NCBI GenBank assembly: GCA_947502975.1 | Contig: CANNBV010000002.1 | Location: 124,001-188,000, forward strand | DNA from: an uncultured Flavobacteriaceae bacterium | GTDB lineage: Bacteria > Bacteroidota > Bacteroidia > Flavobacteriales > Flavobacteriaceae | DNA: 64,000 nucleotides | Direction: 5' to 3' | Shown here: piece after piece, positions 43,293 through 51,480 of the stretch | How the letters are laid out: every line of letters starts with the position of its first letter | Position numbering within the stretch: the stretch's first letter is position 1 | Made by a program: the position numbers and the translations under genes | Notes under the pieces: model-generated | What the model was told of the DNA's origin: nothing | Database searches by the model: none | Seen by the model: the letters and a program-made list of their open reading frames with translations, nothing else

Positions 43293-43412
43293 ATTAATAT
43301 TAGAGATGTTTAGTTTTTAATTATTTATTTTTCAAATTGCTTAACGTAAATGGTGTTTTACTGTAAATTCTTTAAATCTTTTAATAAATTATAAAAAAAG
43401 GTTTTATTGTAT

Positions 43413-43442
43413 TTTGATTTCTTAAAATATTATTTACTTTAG
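43413..43442 (+). promoter_or_regulatory. Promoter of the aromatic amino-acid operon
   Basis: TTTG at 43413-43416, an 18-base spacer, and TACTTTAG at 43435-43442 (one mismatch to TAnnTTTG). Transcription would start about 5 bases before the leader-peptide ATG. Confidence 0.65.
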
Positions 43443-43453
43443 CCAACGTAATT

Positions 43454-43534
43454 ATGAGAACAACAGCATATTATACATATTTTAACTTTTTTTATTTCTT
43501 TTTTAGCAAAGAAGTCGAGACGTTGTGTGTATAA
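43454..43534 (+). CDS. Phe/Tyr-rich leader peptide of the aromatic operon attenuator
   Basis: A 26-codon frame from ATG 43454 to TAA 43534. Codons 6-17 read YYTYFNFFYFFF: four Tyr and six Phe in twelve codons, matching the end products of the operon. A ribosome stalled here for lack of charged tRNA-Phe or tRNA-Tyr would leave the downstream antiterminator segment (43515-43521) free; one that reaches the stop covers it. The peptide has no other expected function. Confidence 0.88.
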   Translation: MRTTAYYTYFNFFYFFFSKEVETLCV

Positions 43535-43587
43535 TTGTTAACAATATATTTTAATGCAAGTCTCGATGAAAATCGAGACTTTTTTTT
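43515..43587 (+). terminator. Attenuator: antiterminator segment and rho-independent terminator
   Basis: The terminator is a perfect 10-bp stem AAGTCTCGAT (43558-43567) with loop GAAA and ATCGAGACTT (43572-43581), followed by T's to 43587, directly before the prephenate dehydratase ATG. The segment TCGAGAC at 43515-43521, inside the leader reading frame, is complementary to GTCTCGA at 43560-43566 and forms the competing antiterminator. Confidence 0.88.
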
Positions 43588-44415
43588 ATGATTAATACTG
43601 TAGCCATACAAGGAGTAAAAGGGTCTTTTCACCATATAGTATCAAAGGAGTTTTTTGATAAACCTGTTGCTATTATTGAGTGTATGACGTTTGATAGCGT
43701 AGTAGACGCTCTGATTAAAGAAGAGTGCGATGCGGCTATTATGGCTTTGGAGAATTCTATAGCGGGTTCTATTATTCCTAATTATGCATTGATTGATGAC
43801 CATCAGTTGCATATTGTTGGCGAACATTATTTAGATATTCAGCACAATTTGATGGCGTTGCCAAACCAGAGTATTGAAGATATTCAAGAAGTGTATTCAC
43901 ATCCTATGGCATTACTGCAGTGTAAGGATTTCTTTAAAGATTACCCGCATATCAAATTGGTAGAAGATAAGGATACTGCTGAGGTTGCAGAACGTATTCA
44001 AAAGCAAGGTTTAAAAAATATAGGAGCTATTGCCAGTGTTTTAGCAGCTGAGATTTTTGAGTTGGATATTTTGGCACATAGTATACAAACGATAAAACAC
44101 AATGAAACGCGTTTTGCTATTGTTAAACGAACAAACTCTGAGGTGCCAGAGCATGAAATTAGTAAGGCATCGTTAAAATTTGAGGCAGATCATAAACGAG
44201 GAAGTTTGGCTGCTATTTTAAATGTAATGAGTGATTGTAAGTTGAATTTAACAAAGATTCAATCGTTGCCAATCATCAAAACACCTTGGAAGTATGCCTT
44301 TTTTGTTGATGTTACTTTTGATGTTTATGCTGATTTTTTAAAGGCGAAGTCCTTAATTGAAATTATGAGTCCGAGTTTTAAACTTTTAGGAGAATATAAA
44401 AATGCTAAGTTATGA
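43588..44415 (+). CDS. pheA: Prephenate dehydratase
   Basis: Converts prephenate to phenylpyruvate, the committed step to Phe. The periplasmic-binding-like catalytic domain shows MALENSIAGSI, and the KHNETRFAIV block has the Thr-Arg-Phe essential for catalysis. A C-terminal ACT domain (KRGSLAAILNVMSDCKLNLTKIQS) provides Phe feedback. The 275-residue length is normal for the monofunctional enzyme. The ATG begins immediately after the attenuator U tract. Confidence 0.93.
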   Translation: MINTVAIQGVKGSFHHIVSKEFFDKPVAIIECMTFDSVVDALIKEECDAAIMALENSIAGSIIPNYALIDDHQLHIVGEHYLDIQHNLMALPNQSIEDIQEVYSHPMALLQCKDFFKDYPHIKLVEDKDTAEVAERIQKQGLKNIGAIASVLAAEIFELDILAHSIQTIKHNETRFAIVKRTNSEVPEHEISKASLKFEADHKRGSLAAILNVMSDCKLNLTKIQSLPIIKTPWKYAFFVDVTFDVYADFLKAKSLIEIMSPSFKLLGEYKNAKL

Positions 44416-45557
44416 TTGAGGTAGCAAAGCGATTACATACGGTTGAAGAATATTACTTCTCTAAAAAATTAAGAGAGGTTGGATTGCTTATTGCTAACGG
44501 TAAACCTATAATAAATTTGGCAATTGGTAGTCCAGATTTACAGCCACCTCAAAAGGTAACCGATGCAATAACTAATAGTTTAAATGATGCTGTAGCTCAT
44601 AAATATCAGAGTTACCAAGGTTTACCAGAATTAAGAGAGGCTATTGCTGGATTTTACAAGGAGCATTTTTCTGTTAATATTAGTCCTAATACAGAGGTTT
44701 TGCCATTAATGGGAAGTAAGGAAGGCATTATGCATATTTCTATGACCTATTTAAATGAAGGTGATGAGGTTCTAATTCCAAATCCAGGATACCCAACGTA
44801 TCAATCAGTAACAAAATTAGTTGGAGCAAAAGGGGTATTATATGAATTGGATGAAGCTAATAACTGGATGCCAGATTTTGATGCTTTAGAAAAATTAGAC
44901 CTTAGTAAAGTAAAATTAATGTGGGTTACTTATCCGCATATGCCTACTGGTGCTAAACCAACAGAAACTGTTTTTGAAGAATTGGTGGCATTTGGTAAAC
45001 GTCATAATATTTTAATTGTTAATGATAACCCGTATAGTTTTATACTTAATGAGTCTCCTAAAAGCATTTTAAGTGTTGAAGGTGCTAAAGATGTATGTTT
45101 AGAGTTGAATTCTTTAAGTAAAACGTTCAATATGGCTGGATGGAGAGTAGGAATGGTGATTGGGGACAGTGTTCACATTAAAAATATTTTAAAAGTGAAA
45201 ACTAATATGGATTCGGGTATGTTTTATGGCATCCAAAAGGGAGCTATAGAAGCATTGAAGTGTTCTAAAATGTGGTTTTCAACTTTAAATAGTGTTTATA
45301 AAAAACGTCGAGATTTGGTTTGGGAATTAGCCGAGGCTTTAAATTGTACGTATGATAAAAATGCATCGGGACTTTTTGTTTGGGCTAAATTACCAGCATA
45401 TTTAAAATCTGAAGAGTTTATAGATTTAGTATTAAAAGAGAATCATATATTCATTACACCTGGAACTATTTTTGGAAGTCAAGGTGAAGGATATATTCGT
45501 TTTTCACTATGCGCCTCAACCGAAATTATAGAAGAAGCTATAGCTAGAGTTAAATAA
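44412..45557 (+). CDS. PLP-dependent aminotransferase, probably for aromatic amino acids
   Basis: A 381-residue class I/II aminotransferase. AIGSPDLQPPQKV, PNPGYPTYQS, the Asp in VNDNPYSF, and the PLP lysine in LNSLSKTFNMAGWRVG are visible. It overlaps pheA by 4 bases and precedes tyrA by 2 bases, so it likely aminates phenylpyruvate and 4-hydroxyphenylpyruvate. It is not the LL-diaminopimelate aminotransferase by context, though it resembles that subgroup. Confidence 0.88.
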   Translation: MIEVAKRLHTVEEYYFSKKLREVGLLIANGKPIINLAIGSPDLQPPQKVTDAITNSLNDAVAHKYQSYQGLPELREAIAGFYKEHFSVNISPNTEVLPLMGSKEGIMHISMTYLNEGDEVLIPNPGYPTYQSVTKLVGAKGVLYELDEANNWMPDFDALEKLDLSKVKLMWVTYPHMPTGAKPTETVFEELVAFGKRHNILIVNDNPYSFILNESPKSILSVEGAKDVCLELNSLSKTFNMAGWRVGMVIGDSVHIKNILKVKTNMDSGMFYGIQKGAIEALKCSKMWFSTLNSVYKKRRDLVWELAEALNCTYDKNASGLFVWAKLPAYLKSEEFIDLVLKENHIFITPGTIFGSQGEGYIRFSLCASTEIIEEAIARVK

Positions 45558-45559
45558 CA

Positions 45560-46411
45560 ATGAAGAATATATACGCAATAGGAGTTGGTTTAATTGGAGG
45601 TAGTCTTGCTATCGATATCAAAAAGAATAATCCGGATGTAATTATTCATGGTATTAGTAGAAAAGATGCTACGCTTAACACTGCTTTAGAATTGGGTTTA
45701 ATTGACGCCAAAGCAACTATTGATGATATTGGTAACGCAGATTTAGTTATAGTCTCTATTCCTGTTGATGCAACGGTAAAGCTATTGCCAACAATTTTAG
45801 ATAAAATATCGGATAATGGTTTGGTAGTTGATGCTGGGTCAACTAAAGAAGATATTTGTAAAGTAGTGGAAAATCATCCTAAGCGTAGAAATTTTTTAGC
45901 AATGCATCCTATTGCTGGTACAGAACACTCTGGACCAACCGCTGCTATTGAAGGGTTATTTAAAGGAAAAACAAATATTGTTTGTGAGGTTGAAAAGACC
46001 ACTTTTAAGCTTCAGGAAAAAGCATTAAAGTTGTTTACTGATATTGGAATGCGTATTCGATATATGAATCCTAAGGAGCATGATAGGCACATTGCTTATG
46101 TGTCGCATTTATCACATATTAGCTCGTTTATGTTAGGTAAAACTGTAATTGATAAAGAAAAGAACGAACGAGATATTTTTGATATGGCAGGAAGTGGGTT
46201 TGCTTCTACAGTACGTTTGGCTAAAAGTTCGCCAGAAATGTGGACGCCTATTTTTAAGCAAAATAAAACGAATGTTATTGAAACATTAGAAGAATACATA
46301 AATAATCTTACTCATTTTAAAGCGTTGATGGCAGCTGATGATTTTGAAGCTATTTTTGATGAGATGAAAAGCACCAATCATATAAAAGATATATTGAATG
46401 GGATAATTTAG
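45560..46411 (+). CDS. tyrA: Prephenate dehydrogenase
   Basis: Oxidises prephenate to 4-hydroxyphenylpyruvate for Tyr. The Rossmann motif is GVGLIGGSLA; DAGSTKEDI and LAMHPIAGTEHSGP are the central blocks, and HDRHIAYVSHLSHISSFML is the substrate-binding helix. At 283 residues it has no fused chorismate mutase, and this activity instead comes from the gene at 46661. It is the third gene of the attenuated operon. Confidence 0.92.
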   Translation: MKNIYAIGVGLIGGSLAIDIKKNNPDVIIHGISRKDATLNTALELGLIDAKATIDDIGNADLVIVSIPVDATVKLLPTILDKISDNGLVVDAGSTKEDICKVVENHPKRRNFLAMHPIAGTEHSGPTAAIEGLFKGKTNIVCEVEKTTFKLQEKALKLFTDIGMRIRYMNPKEHDRHIAYVSHLSHISSFMLGKTVIDKEKNERDIFDMAGSGFASTVRLAKSSPEMWTPIFKQNKTNVIETLEEYINNLTHFKALMAADDFEAIFDEMKSTNHIKDILNGII

Positions 46412-46413
46412 AG

Positions 46414-46460
<47 letters not shown>

Positions 46461-46491
46461 AATAGGGATGAAGGAAAAGTGCTTGTAGATT

Positions 46492-46592
46492 TGCCCGCGT
46501 TAGGGATTGCAGTGGAAAGCCCACAGCGAGGTACGAGCGAGGACTTGTAACGTAAAGCCCGACGCCGAGGAAAGGAGGCGTAACGCTCAAAT
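46492..46592 (-). repeat. Copy E of the dispersed ~100-bp repeat
   Basis: Reverse orientation: TGCCCGCGTTAGGGATTGCAG at the start and GGCGTAACGCTCAAAT at the end. The inner part (ACAGCGAGGTACGAGCGAGG) differs from the other copies. It lies between tyrA and the DAHP synthase gene, in the middle of the aromatic operon. Confidence 0.75.
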
Positions 46593-46660
46593 AAATAAAA
46601 TAGAACAACAAAAATTAAATAATAAACGAGATAGTCTTAACGGCTAAATATTAAGTAAAA

Positions 46661-47743
46661 ATGGAAAATAACAAAGAAATGAGAACCTGGTTGGATGATT
46701 TAAATTTAGAACATCCGTTAGTAATTGCAGGTCCTTGTAGTGCAGAAACTGAGGAACAAGTTTTAAAAATAGCTCATGAGCTAAAGGATACAGATGTAAG
46801 CTATTTTAGAGCTGGTATTTGGAAACCAAGAACACGTCCAGGAAATTTTGAAGGTGTTGGCGCTTTAGGCTTAAAATGGTTGCAAAAAGTTAAGGCAGAA
46901 ACAGGAATGAAAGTGTGTACTGAAGTTGCAAATGCAGCACACGTAAAATTAGCTTTAGAGCACGATATCGATTTGCTTTGGATTGGAGCACGTTCTACCG
47001 TATCTCCATTTATTATGCAAGAAATTGCAGATGCTTTAAATGGTACAGATAAGCCCGTGTTGATTAAAAATCCAGTAAACCCAGATTTATCGTTGTGGTT
47101 AGGTGGAATCGAAAGAATTTATAGTTCTGGTGTTAAAAATATTGGCGCGATTCATAGAGGGTTTTCTACATACCAGAAAACAAAATATCGTAATATTCCT
47201 GAGTGGCAAATGGCTATTGAATTTCAAAATAAGTTTCCAGATATTCCATTAATTAATGATCCATCTCATATTACAGGGAAAAGAGATATGATTTTTGATG
47301 TGTCGCAAACGGCATTAGATTTAAATTTTGATGGACTAATGATTGAAACACATTACGATCCTGATAATGCATGGAGTGATGCTGCGCAACAGGTAACACC
47401 TTCTACTTTAGTTCAAATTATGAAGGATTTGAAAATTAGAAAAGAATCTAACCAAGAGGAAGAGTATAATAGTGCTTTAAATAATTTGAGAGCGCAGATT
47501 GATGTTGTTGATAATCAAATTATTGAATTGTTAGGGCAACGTATGAAAGCATCTGACGGTATTGGCGCACTTAAAAAGCAAAAAAACGTGGCAGTTTTAC
47601 AGTCTAAACGCTGGAATGAAATTTTAGGAAAAATGGTATTAGAAGGAGAGCAACATGGTTTAAGCGAAGAGTTTATCTTAAGAATGTTTAAAGCGGTTCA
47701 CCAAGAGTCTATTAATCATCAAGAGAAAGTAATTAATGGTTAA
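46661..47743 (+). CDS. Bifunctional DAHP synthase / chorismate mutase
   Basis: A 360-residue fusion. The N-terminal 260 residues are a KDPS-like type I-beta 3-deoxy-7-phosphoheptulonate synthase (VIAGPCSAET, RAGIWKPRTRPGNFEG, NDPSHITGKRD). The C-terminal 90 residues are an AroQ chorismate mutase (LRAQIDVVDNQIIELLGQRM ... VLQSKRWNEIL). It controls entry into the shikimate pathway and makes prephenate for the genes upstream. The 249-base gap after tyrA is filled by tandem and dispersed repeats, so operon membership is likely but not certain. Confidence 0.93.
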   Translation: MENNKEMRTWLDDLNLEHPLVIAGPCSAETEEQVLKIAHELKDTDVSYFRAGIWKPRTRPGNFEGVGALGLKWLQKVKAETGMKVCTEVANAAHVKLALEHDIDLLWIGARSTVSPFIMQEIADALNGTDKPVLIKNPVNPDLSLWLGGIERIYSSGVKNIGAIHRGFSTYQKTKYRNIPEWQMAIEFQNKFPDIPLINDPSHITGKRDMIFDVSQTALDLNFDGLMIETHYDPDNAWSDAAQQVTPSTLVQIMKDLKIRKESNQEEEYNSALNNLRAQIDVVDNQIIELLGQRMKASDGIGALKKQKNVAVLQSKRWNEILGKMVLEGEQHGLSEEFILRMFKAVHQESINHQEKVING

Positions 47744-47765
47744 TTTCTTTCTGAAGAATACTAAT

Positions 47766-47795
47766 AAAAAAGCCTCCAATTTGGAGGCTTTTTTA
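47766..47795. terminator. Bidirectional terminator after the aromatic genes
   Basis: AAAAAGCCTCCAA pairs with TTTGGAGGCTTTTTT around a minimal loop, with A and T tracts on both sides. It can serve the plus-strand DAHP synthase gene and the convergent gene at 47815. Confidence 0.88.
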
Positions 47796-47814
47796 TGTAA
47801 TAGTAGATTTTGAT

Positions 47815-48261
47815 TTATTTGTTTCTTTTAAAAAGGTAACGGGTAATAAATATACCTTGGTTGTCGCCTTTACCAGCACTCTCAACAGCACTAGTTACAA
47901 AAGCAAGTTCCCATCCTTCTTCTATCATGGTATTAATTTTAGAAGTAATTAATGCATCGTTTGCAGCAATATTTTGAAAACGGATACCACCTAAGTTAAA
48001 GAAATTTAAAAGCTTAGTTTCATCAAAACCCTTTACTCTTATTTCGTCACGTTTCGATTTATTACGCGTGTTATCTTCCTCAGTTTGGGTTGTTGTAAAC
48101 TCTTTGTAATCTTTCTCTTCGTTTGCACTAATAATTCTAGAACGTCCTAATCCACTAGGTACAATTGACTCTACACTTGTTACTACTTTAAATTCTACTT
48201 GCGCTTGGGTATCAAGAAAACTAAACGCACAAATAGCCAATACTAATACTAATTTTTTCAT
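47815..48261 (-). CDS. Secreted protein of unknown function
   Basis: A 148-residue protein with a signal peptide (MKKLVLVLAICAFSFLDTQAQ; cleavage after TQAQ). The mature part starts VEFKVVTSVESIV, has a charged Lys/Asp/Glu-rich stretch, and ends with a strand-rich segment (EEGWELAFVTSAVES ... IFITRYLFKRNK) that resembles DUF4177-type small domains. I do not recognise the family with confidence. It converges with the aromatic operon on a shared terminator. Confidence 0.6.
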   Translation of the reverse strand: MKKLVLVLAICAFSFLDTQAQVEFKVVTSVESIVPSGLGRSRIISANEEKDYKEFTTTQTEEDNTRNKSKRDEIRVKGFDETKLLNFFNLGGIRFQNIAANDALITSKINTMIEEGWELAFVTSAVESAGKGDNQGIFITRYLFKRNK

Positions 48262-48446
48262 GTTGTTGAAATTTTAAATTTTAGGTTAAAATGCTAATAT
48301 AAAATACTCCTATGTAAAAATGGTTTTATGTTGAAGTATTTTTTATTAAGGACAGTTCACGAATTAAAAGGTTGCATTCACTCATTTATATTTTTTATGA
48401 TAATGCATTTTAGATAGGTTTGAAGCATCAACTAAAAACAATAAAT

Positions 48447-49115
48447 ATGAAATCAACAATAACTATTATTTTACTATTTATGTGGTTAAACACATTTTCG
48501 CAGCATTCAATTACTGGAAATATTTCTAGTGAAGGAACACCACTCATTGGAGCAAATATTATTATTAAGCATACCAATAAGGGTACAATTTCTGATTTTG
48601 ACGGGAATTTTGAAATTGATATTACTCCAAAAGACACACTAGTAATTTCTTATTTAGGATATGATTCCAAGGAAATAGCAGTTGAGAATCATAAAAAGCT
48701 AGAGATTTCTTTAGATGGAAATATAGCTTTAGATGAAGTGAAAATTGTTGCTTATGGAACGACCAGAAAGACACATTGTGGAACAGTTTGCTGTAGTTTT
48801 ACTACCGATTGTTTCATCAGTTCTGAGTCAGAAGATAGTAATAAAATAAAAAGATTTAAATCAGATATAATAACAGAAAAACTCTATCCAAATCCTTCAA
48901 AAACAGGGCGGTTTCAATTAAAATTGGTAGATGATTACAAGAATGTAGAATTAGAAGTATTCAATATATCTGGTCAATTAGTAAAAACAAATATTGTTAA
49001 TTCATTCAATAAAAATTTAAGTTTAGATTTAAGTGAGTTCTCATCAGGAATATACATCGTTAACATAATTGCAAATGGAAAAAATACAGCAACTAAAAAA
49101 GCAATTATTGATTGA
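48447..49115 (+). CDS. SusC-type N-terminal domain joined directly to a T9SS tail
   Basis: A 222-residue secreted protein. After the signal peptide comes a carboxypeptidase-regulatory-like domain (HSITGNISSEGTPLIGANI ... ISDFDGNFEIDI ... LVISYLGYDSKEI) followed by LDEVKIVAYGTTRK, as in the start of SusC-type TonB receptors (usual DEVVVVGYGTQKK). Instead of a TonB plug and barrel there is a short Cys-rich piece (THCGTVCCSFTTDC) and then a type A T9SS sorting domain (KLYPNPSKTGRF ... NTATKKAIID). I chose the ATG at 48447; the earlier in-frame TTG adds 9 residues. Function unknown. Confidence 0.75.
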   Translation: MKSTITIILLFMWLNTFSQHSITGNISSEGTPLIGANIIIKHTNKGTISDFDGNFEIDITPKDTLVISYLGYDSKEIAVENHKKLEISLDGNIALDEVKIVAYGTTRKTHCGTVCCSFTTDCFISSESEDSNKIKRFKSDIITEKLYPNPSKTGRFQLKLVDDYKNVELEVFNISGQLVKTNIVNSFNKNLSLDLSEFSSGIYIVNIIANGKNTATKKAIID

Positions 49116-49159
49116 TGAATTCAATTTAAATATCGTTATTTTGTAGTACAAATTAATGT

Positions 49160-50110
49160 ATGACAGGGCACGTTTATAAATCTACAGGAAGTTGGTACAC
49201 CGTTAAAACCCAATTGGGTGAGGTTTATCAGTGCCGTATTAAAGGAAAATTTCGAATACAAGGTATAAAAAGTACAAATCCGATTGCGGTTGGGGATGTT
49301 GTAGATTTTGATCTAGAAACCAATAATGACGAAGTTTCTGGAATAATACATCATATACATGATCGTACGAATTACATCGTTCGTAAGTCAGTAAACCTCT
49401 CTAAACAAACACATATTATTTCAGCAAATATCGATCAGGTATTTTTAATGATAACTATTGATAATCCACCTACACTAACAAGTTTTATTGATCGGTTTTT
49501 AATAACAGCAGAAGCGTATTCTATAAAAACAATATTGTTGTTTAATAAAGTGGATACCTATAATGATGAAACTTTGCTAGAAGTAAAATATTTAGCTCAT
49601 GTCTACAGAAAAATAGGGTATGAGTGTATTGGTATTTCAGCTAAAACAGGAAAAAATATAGAGAAGGTTAAAAACATTATGCGCGATAAAGTAAGCATGT
49701 TTGCAGGGCATTCTGGAGTTGGTAAATCTACTTTAGTAAACGCTATAGAACCTACTTTAAATTTGAAAACTAAAGAAATTTCAAATTTGCACATGCAGGG
49801 ACAACATACTACAACTTTTGCAGAAATGTTTGATACCAGTTTTGGTGGAAAAATAATTGACACACCAGGGATTAAAGGTTTTGGTGTGGTGGATATGGAT
49901 AAAGAAGAAGTTGGTGATTATTTTCCAGAGATTTTTGAATTAAAACAAGACTGTAAGTTTAATAACTGCCTACATTTGCATGAGCCTAAATGTGCTGTTA
50001 AACAAGCTTTAGATACTAATGAAATTGCCTATTCCAGATACCGAAGTTACATGCAAATTTTAGAAGGAGAAGAAGAACATTACCGAACAGATAATTGGGA
50101 TAACGAGTGA
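49160..50110 (+). CDS. rsgA: Ribosome small-subunit-dependent GTPase A
   Basis: Assists late 30S maturation. It has an OB-fold N-terminal domain, a circularly permuted GTPase domain (NKVD before the P-loop GHSGVGKST, then DTPGIKGFG), and a C-terminal zinc domain (CKFNNCLHLHEPKC). The length of 316 residues is normal. It starts the operon with the following three genes, with a 4-base overlap to the lipoprotein gene. Confidence 0.94.
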   Translation: MTGHVYKSTGSWYTVKTQLGEVYQCRIKGKFRIQGIKSTNPIAVGDVVDFDLETNNDEVSGIIHHIHDRTNYIVRKSVNLSKQTHIISANIDQVFLMITIDNPPTLTSFIDRFLITAEAYSIKTILLFNKVDTYNDETLLEVKYLAHVYRKIGYECIGISAKTGKNIEKVKNIMRDKVSMFAGHSGVGKSTLVNAIEPTLNLKTKEISNLHMQGQHTTTFAEMFDTSFGGKIIDTPGIKGFGVVDMDKEEVGDYFPEIFELKQDCKFNNCLHLHEPKCAVKQALDTNEIAYSRYRSYMQILEGEEEHYRTDNWDNE

Positions 50111-50436
50111 AAAAGTTATTACCATTTGTTATTTTTTTGCTTTTATTTAGTTGTGCTTTTGAAGAGCCTTATTTCATGACGATTTATGCAAATTCGAGTT
50201 CGGACAAAATACAAATTGACGGAAATTTTGCCAGAATTTCTGATATTTCAGCAGCAATTCAAATGAAAACTAGAAGCTTGGATTCTGTGCAGAAATCGAA
50301 ATTCTTTGTAAAACTTAAATTTGAAAAAGGAATAACAAGTGGAATGGTTTCGGATATAAAACACGAGTTGAGGAAAGCTAACTGTTTAAACGTTAGATAC
50401 TATCTTCTTGAAGACTCTAATAAGAATCATTATTAA
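50107..50436 (+). CDS. Small lipoprotein of unknown function
   Basis: A 109-residue protein starting with GTG at 50107, inside the end of rsgA, and ending at the dtd ATG. The lipobox is LLLFSC with Cys16. The rest (about 90 residues) has beta/alpha character, QIDGNFARISDISAAIQMKT, and a basic helix. I do not recognise the family. The tight coupling to rsgA and dtd suggests it is expressed rather than spurious. Confidence 0.65.
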   Translation: MKKLLPFVIFLLLFSCAFEEPYFMTIYANSSSDKIQIDGNFARISDISAAIQMKTRSLDSVQKSKFFVKLKFEKGITSGMVSDIKHELRKANCLNVRYYLLEDSNKNHY

Positions 50437-50888
50437 TGAAAGTAGTCATTCAAAGAGTATCAAAAGCAAGCGTTACCATTGAAAACGAAAAAGTAGCTTC
50501 AATAGGCAATGGGTTGTTAGTGCTTTTAGGTATTGTAAATGAAGATTCCCATACAGATATAGATTGGTTGTGTAACAAAATTACAAACCTTAGAATTTTT
50601 GGGGATGAAAATGGTGTAATGAATAAATCTTTAATAGATGTTGATGGTGATGTTATTGTGGTAAGCCAATTTACATTACATGCAACTACAAAAAAAGGAA
50701 ATCGCCCCAGTTATATTAAAGCTGCAAAACCTAATATAGCTATTCCGTTATATGAAAACTTCATTGAAAAGCTCCAAACTGTTTTAGGGAAATTAATTCA
50801 ATCAGGAAAATTCGGGGCTAATATGCAAGTAGAACTAATAAATGATGGACCTGTAACAATCATCATCGATACTAAAAACAAAGTGTAA
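50436..50888 (+). CDS. dtd: D-aminoacyl-tRNA deacylase
   Basis: Removes D-amino acids mischarged on tRNA. The signature blocks are VIQRVSKASVTIENE at the start, VVSQFTLHATTKKGNRPSYIKAAKP in separate segments, and NDGPVTIIIDTK at the end. The 150-residue length matches DTD. It overlaps the lipoprotein gene by one base and precedes the next gene by one base. Confidence 0.94.
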   Translation: MKVVIQRVSKASVTIENEKVASIGNGLLVLLGIVNEDSHTDIDWLCNKITNLRIFGDENGVMNKSLIDVDGDVIVVSQFTLHATTKKGNRPSYIKAAKPNIAIPLYENFIEKLQTVLGKLIQSGKFGANMQVELINDGPVTIIIDTKNKV

Positions 50889-50889
50889 T

Positions 50890-51417
50890 ATGGCTTCGGT
50901 TTTTGGTCATGCCATTGTTGGCTATACAATTTCAAAAGTAATAGACAGCAAAAATTTAAAATGGCTAATGTTGGCAGCTATTTTTTCAACTATTTTACCA
51001 GATTTTGATGTCATCGGTTATAGAATTGGAATTCCCTACGAATCTCCACTAGGTCATCGTGGATTCAGCCATTCCATAGTATTTGCAGTATTGTGGAGCT
51101 TCATTTTAATGTTTACAATCGGCAGAAAACATAAACTCATCTGGTTTTTAGTGATTTTTTTATCAGTTGTCTCACATGGTCTTTTGGATGCTATCACAAC
51201 AGGAGGTGAAGGTGTAGGTTTCTTTATTCCTTTTGAGAATTCAAGATATTTTTTAAGTACAAGAGTTATTAGAGTTTCACCATTAAGTATTAAAAGCTTT
51301 TTTACAGATTGGGGACTTCGCGTTATTTATAGTGAAATTAAATATGTATTTTTTCCTTGTTTGATTGTGATTTCTATAAGATTTTTATTTAATTTGAGGA
51401 AAACACAACTAAACTAA
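50890..51417 (+). CDS. YdjM-like membrane-bound metal-dependent hydrolase (DUF457)
   Basis: A 175-residue inner-membrane protein. The metal-binding signatures are FGHAIVGY, LPDFDVIGYRIG, and GHRGFSHSIVFAV, with conserved His/Asp. Four membrane helices are likely. The family includes E. coli YdjM, a LexA-regulated protein; the substrate is unknown. It is the last gene of the rsgA operon. Confidence 0.85.
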   Translation: MASVFGHAIVGYTISKVIDSKNLKWLMLAAIFSTILPDFDVIGYRIGIPYESPLGHRGFSHSIVFAVLWSFILMFTIGRKHKLIWFLVIFLSVVSHGLLDAITTGGEGVGFFIPFENSRYFLSTRVIRVSPLSIKSFFTDWGLRVIYSEIKYVFFPCLIVISIRFLFNLRKTQLN

Positions 51418-51480
51418 ACATGACATTTCTCATAAAATGATAAGGTCATTTCTTATAATTTTACTTCCCATAATTCTGCC

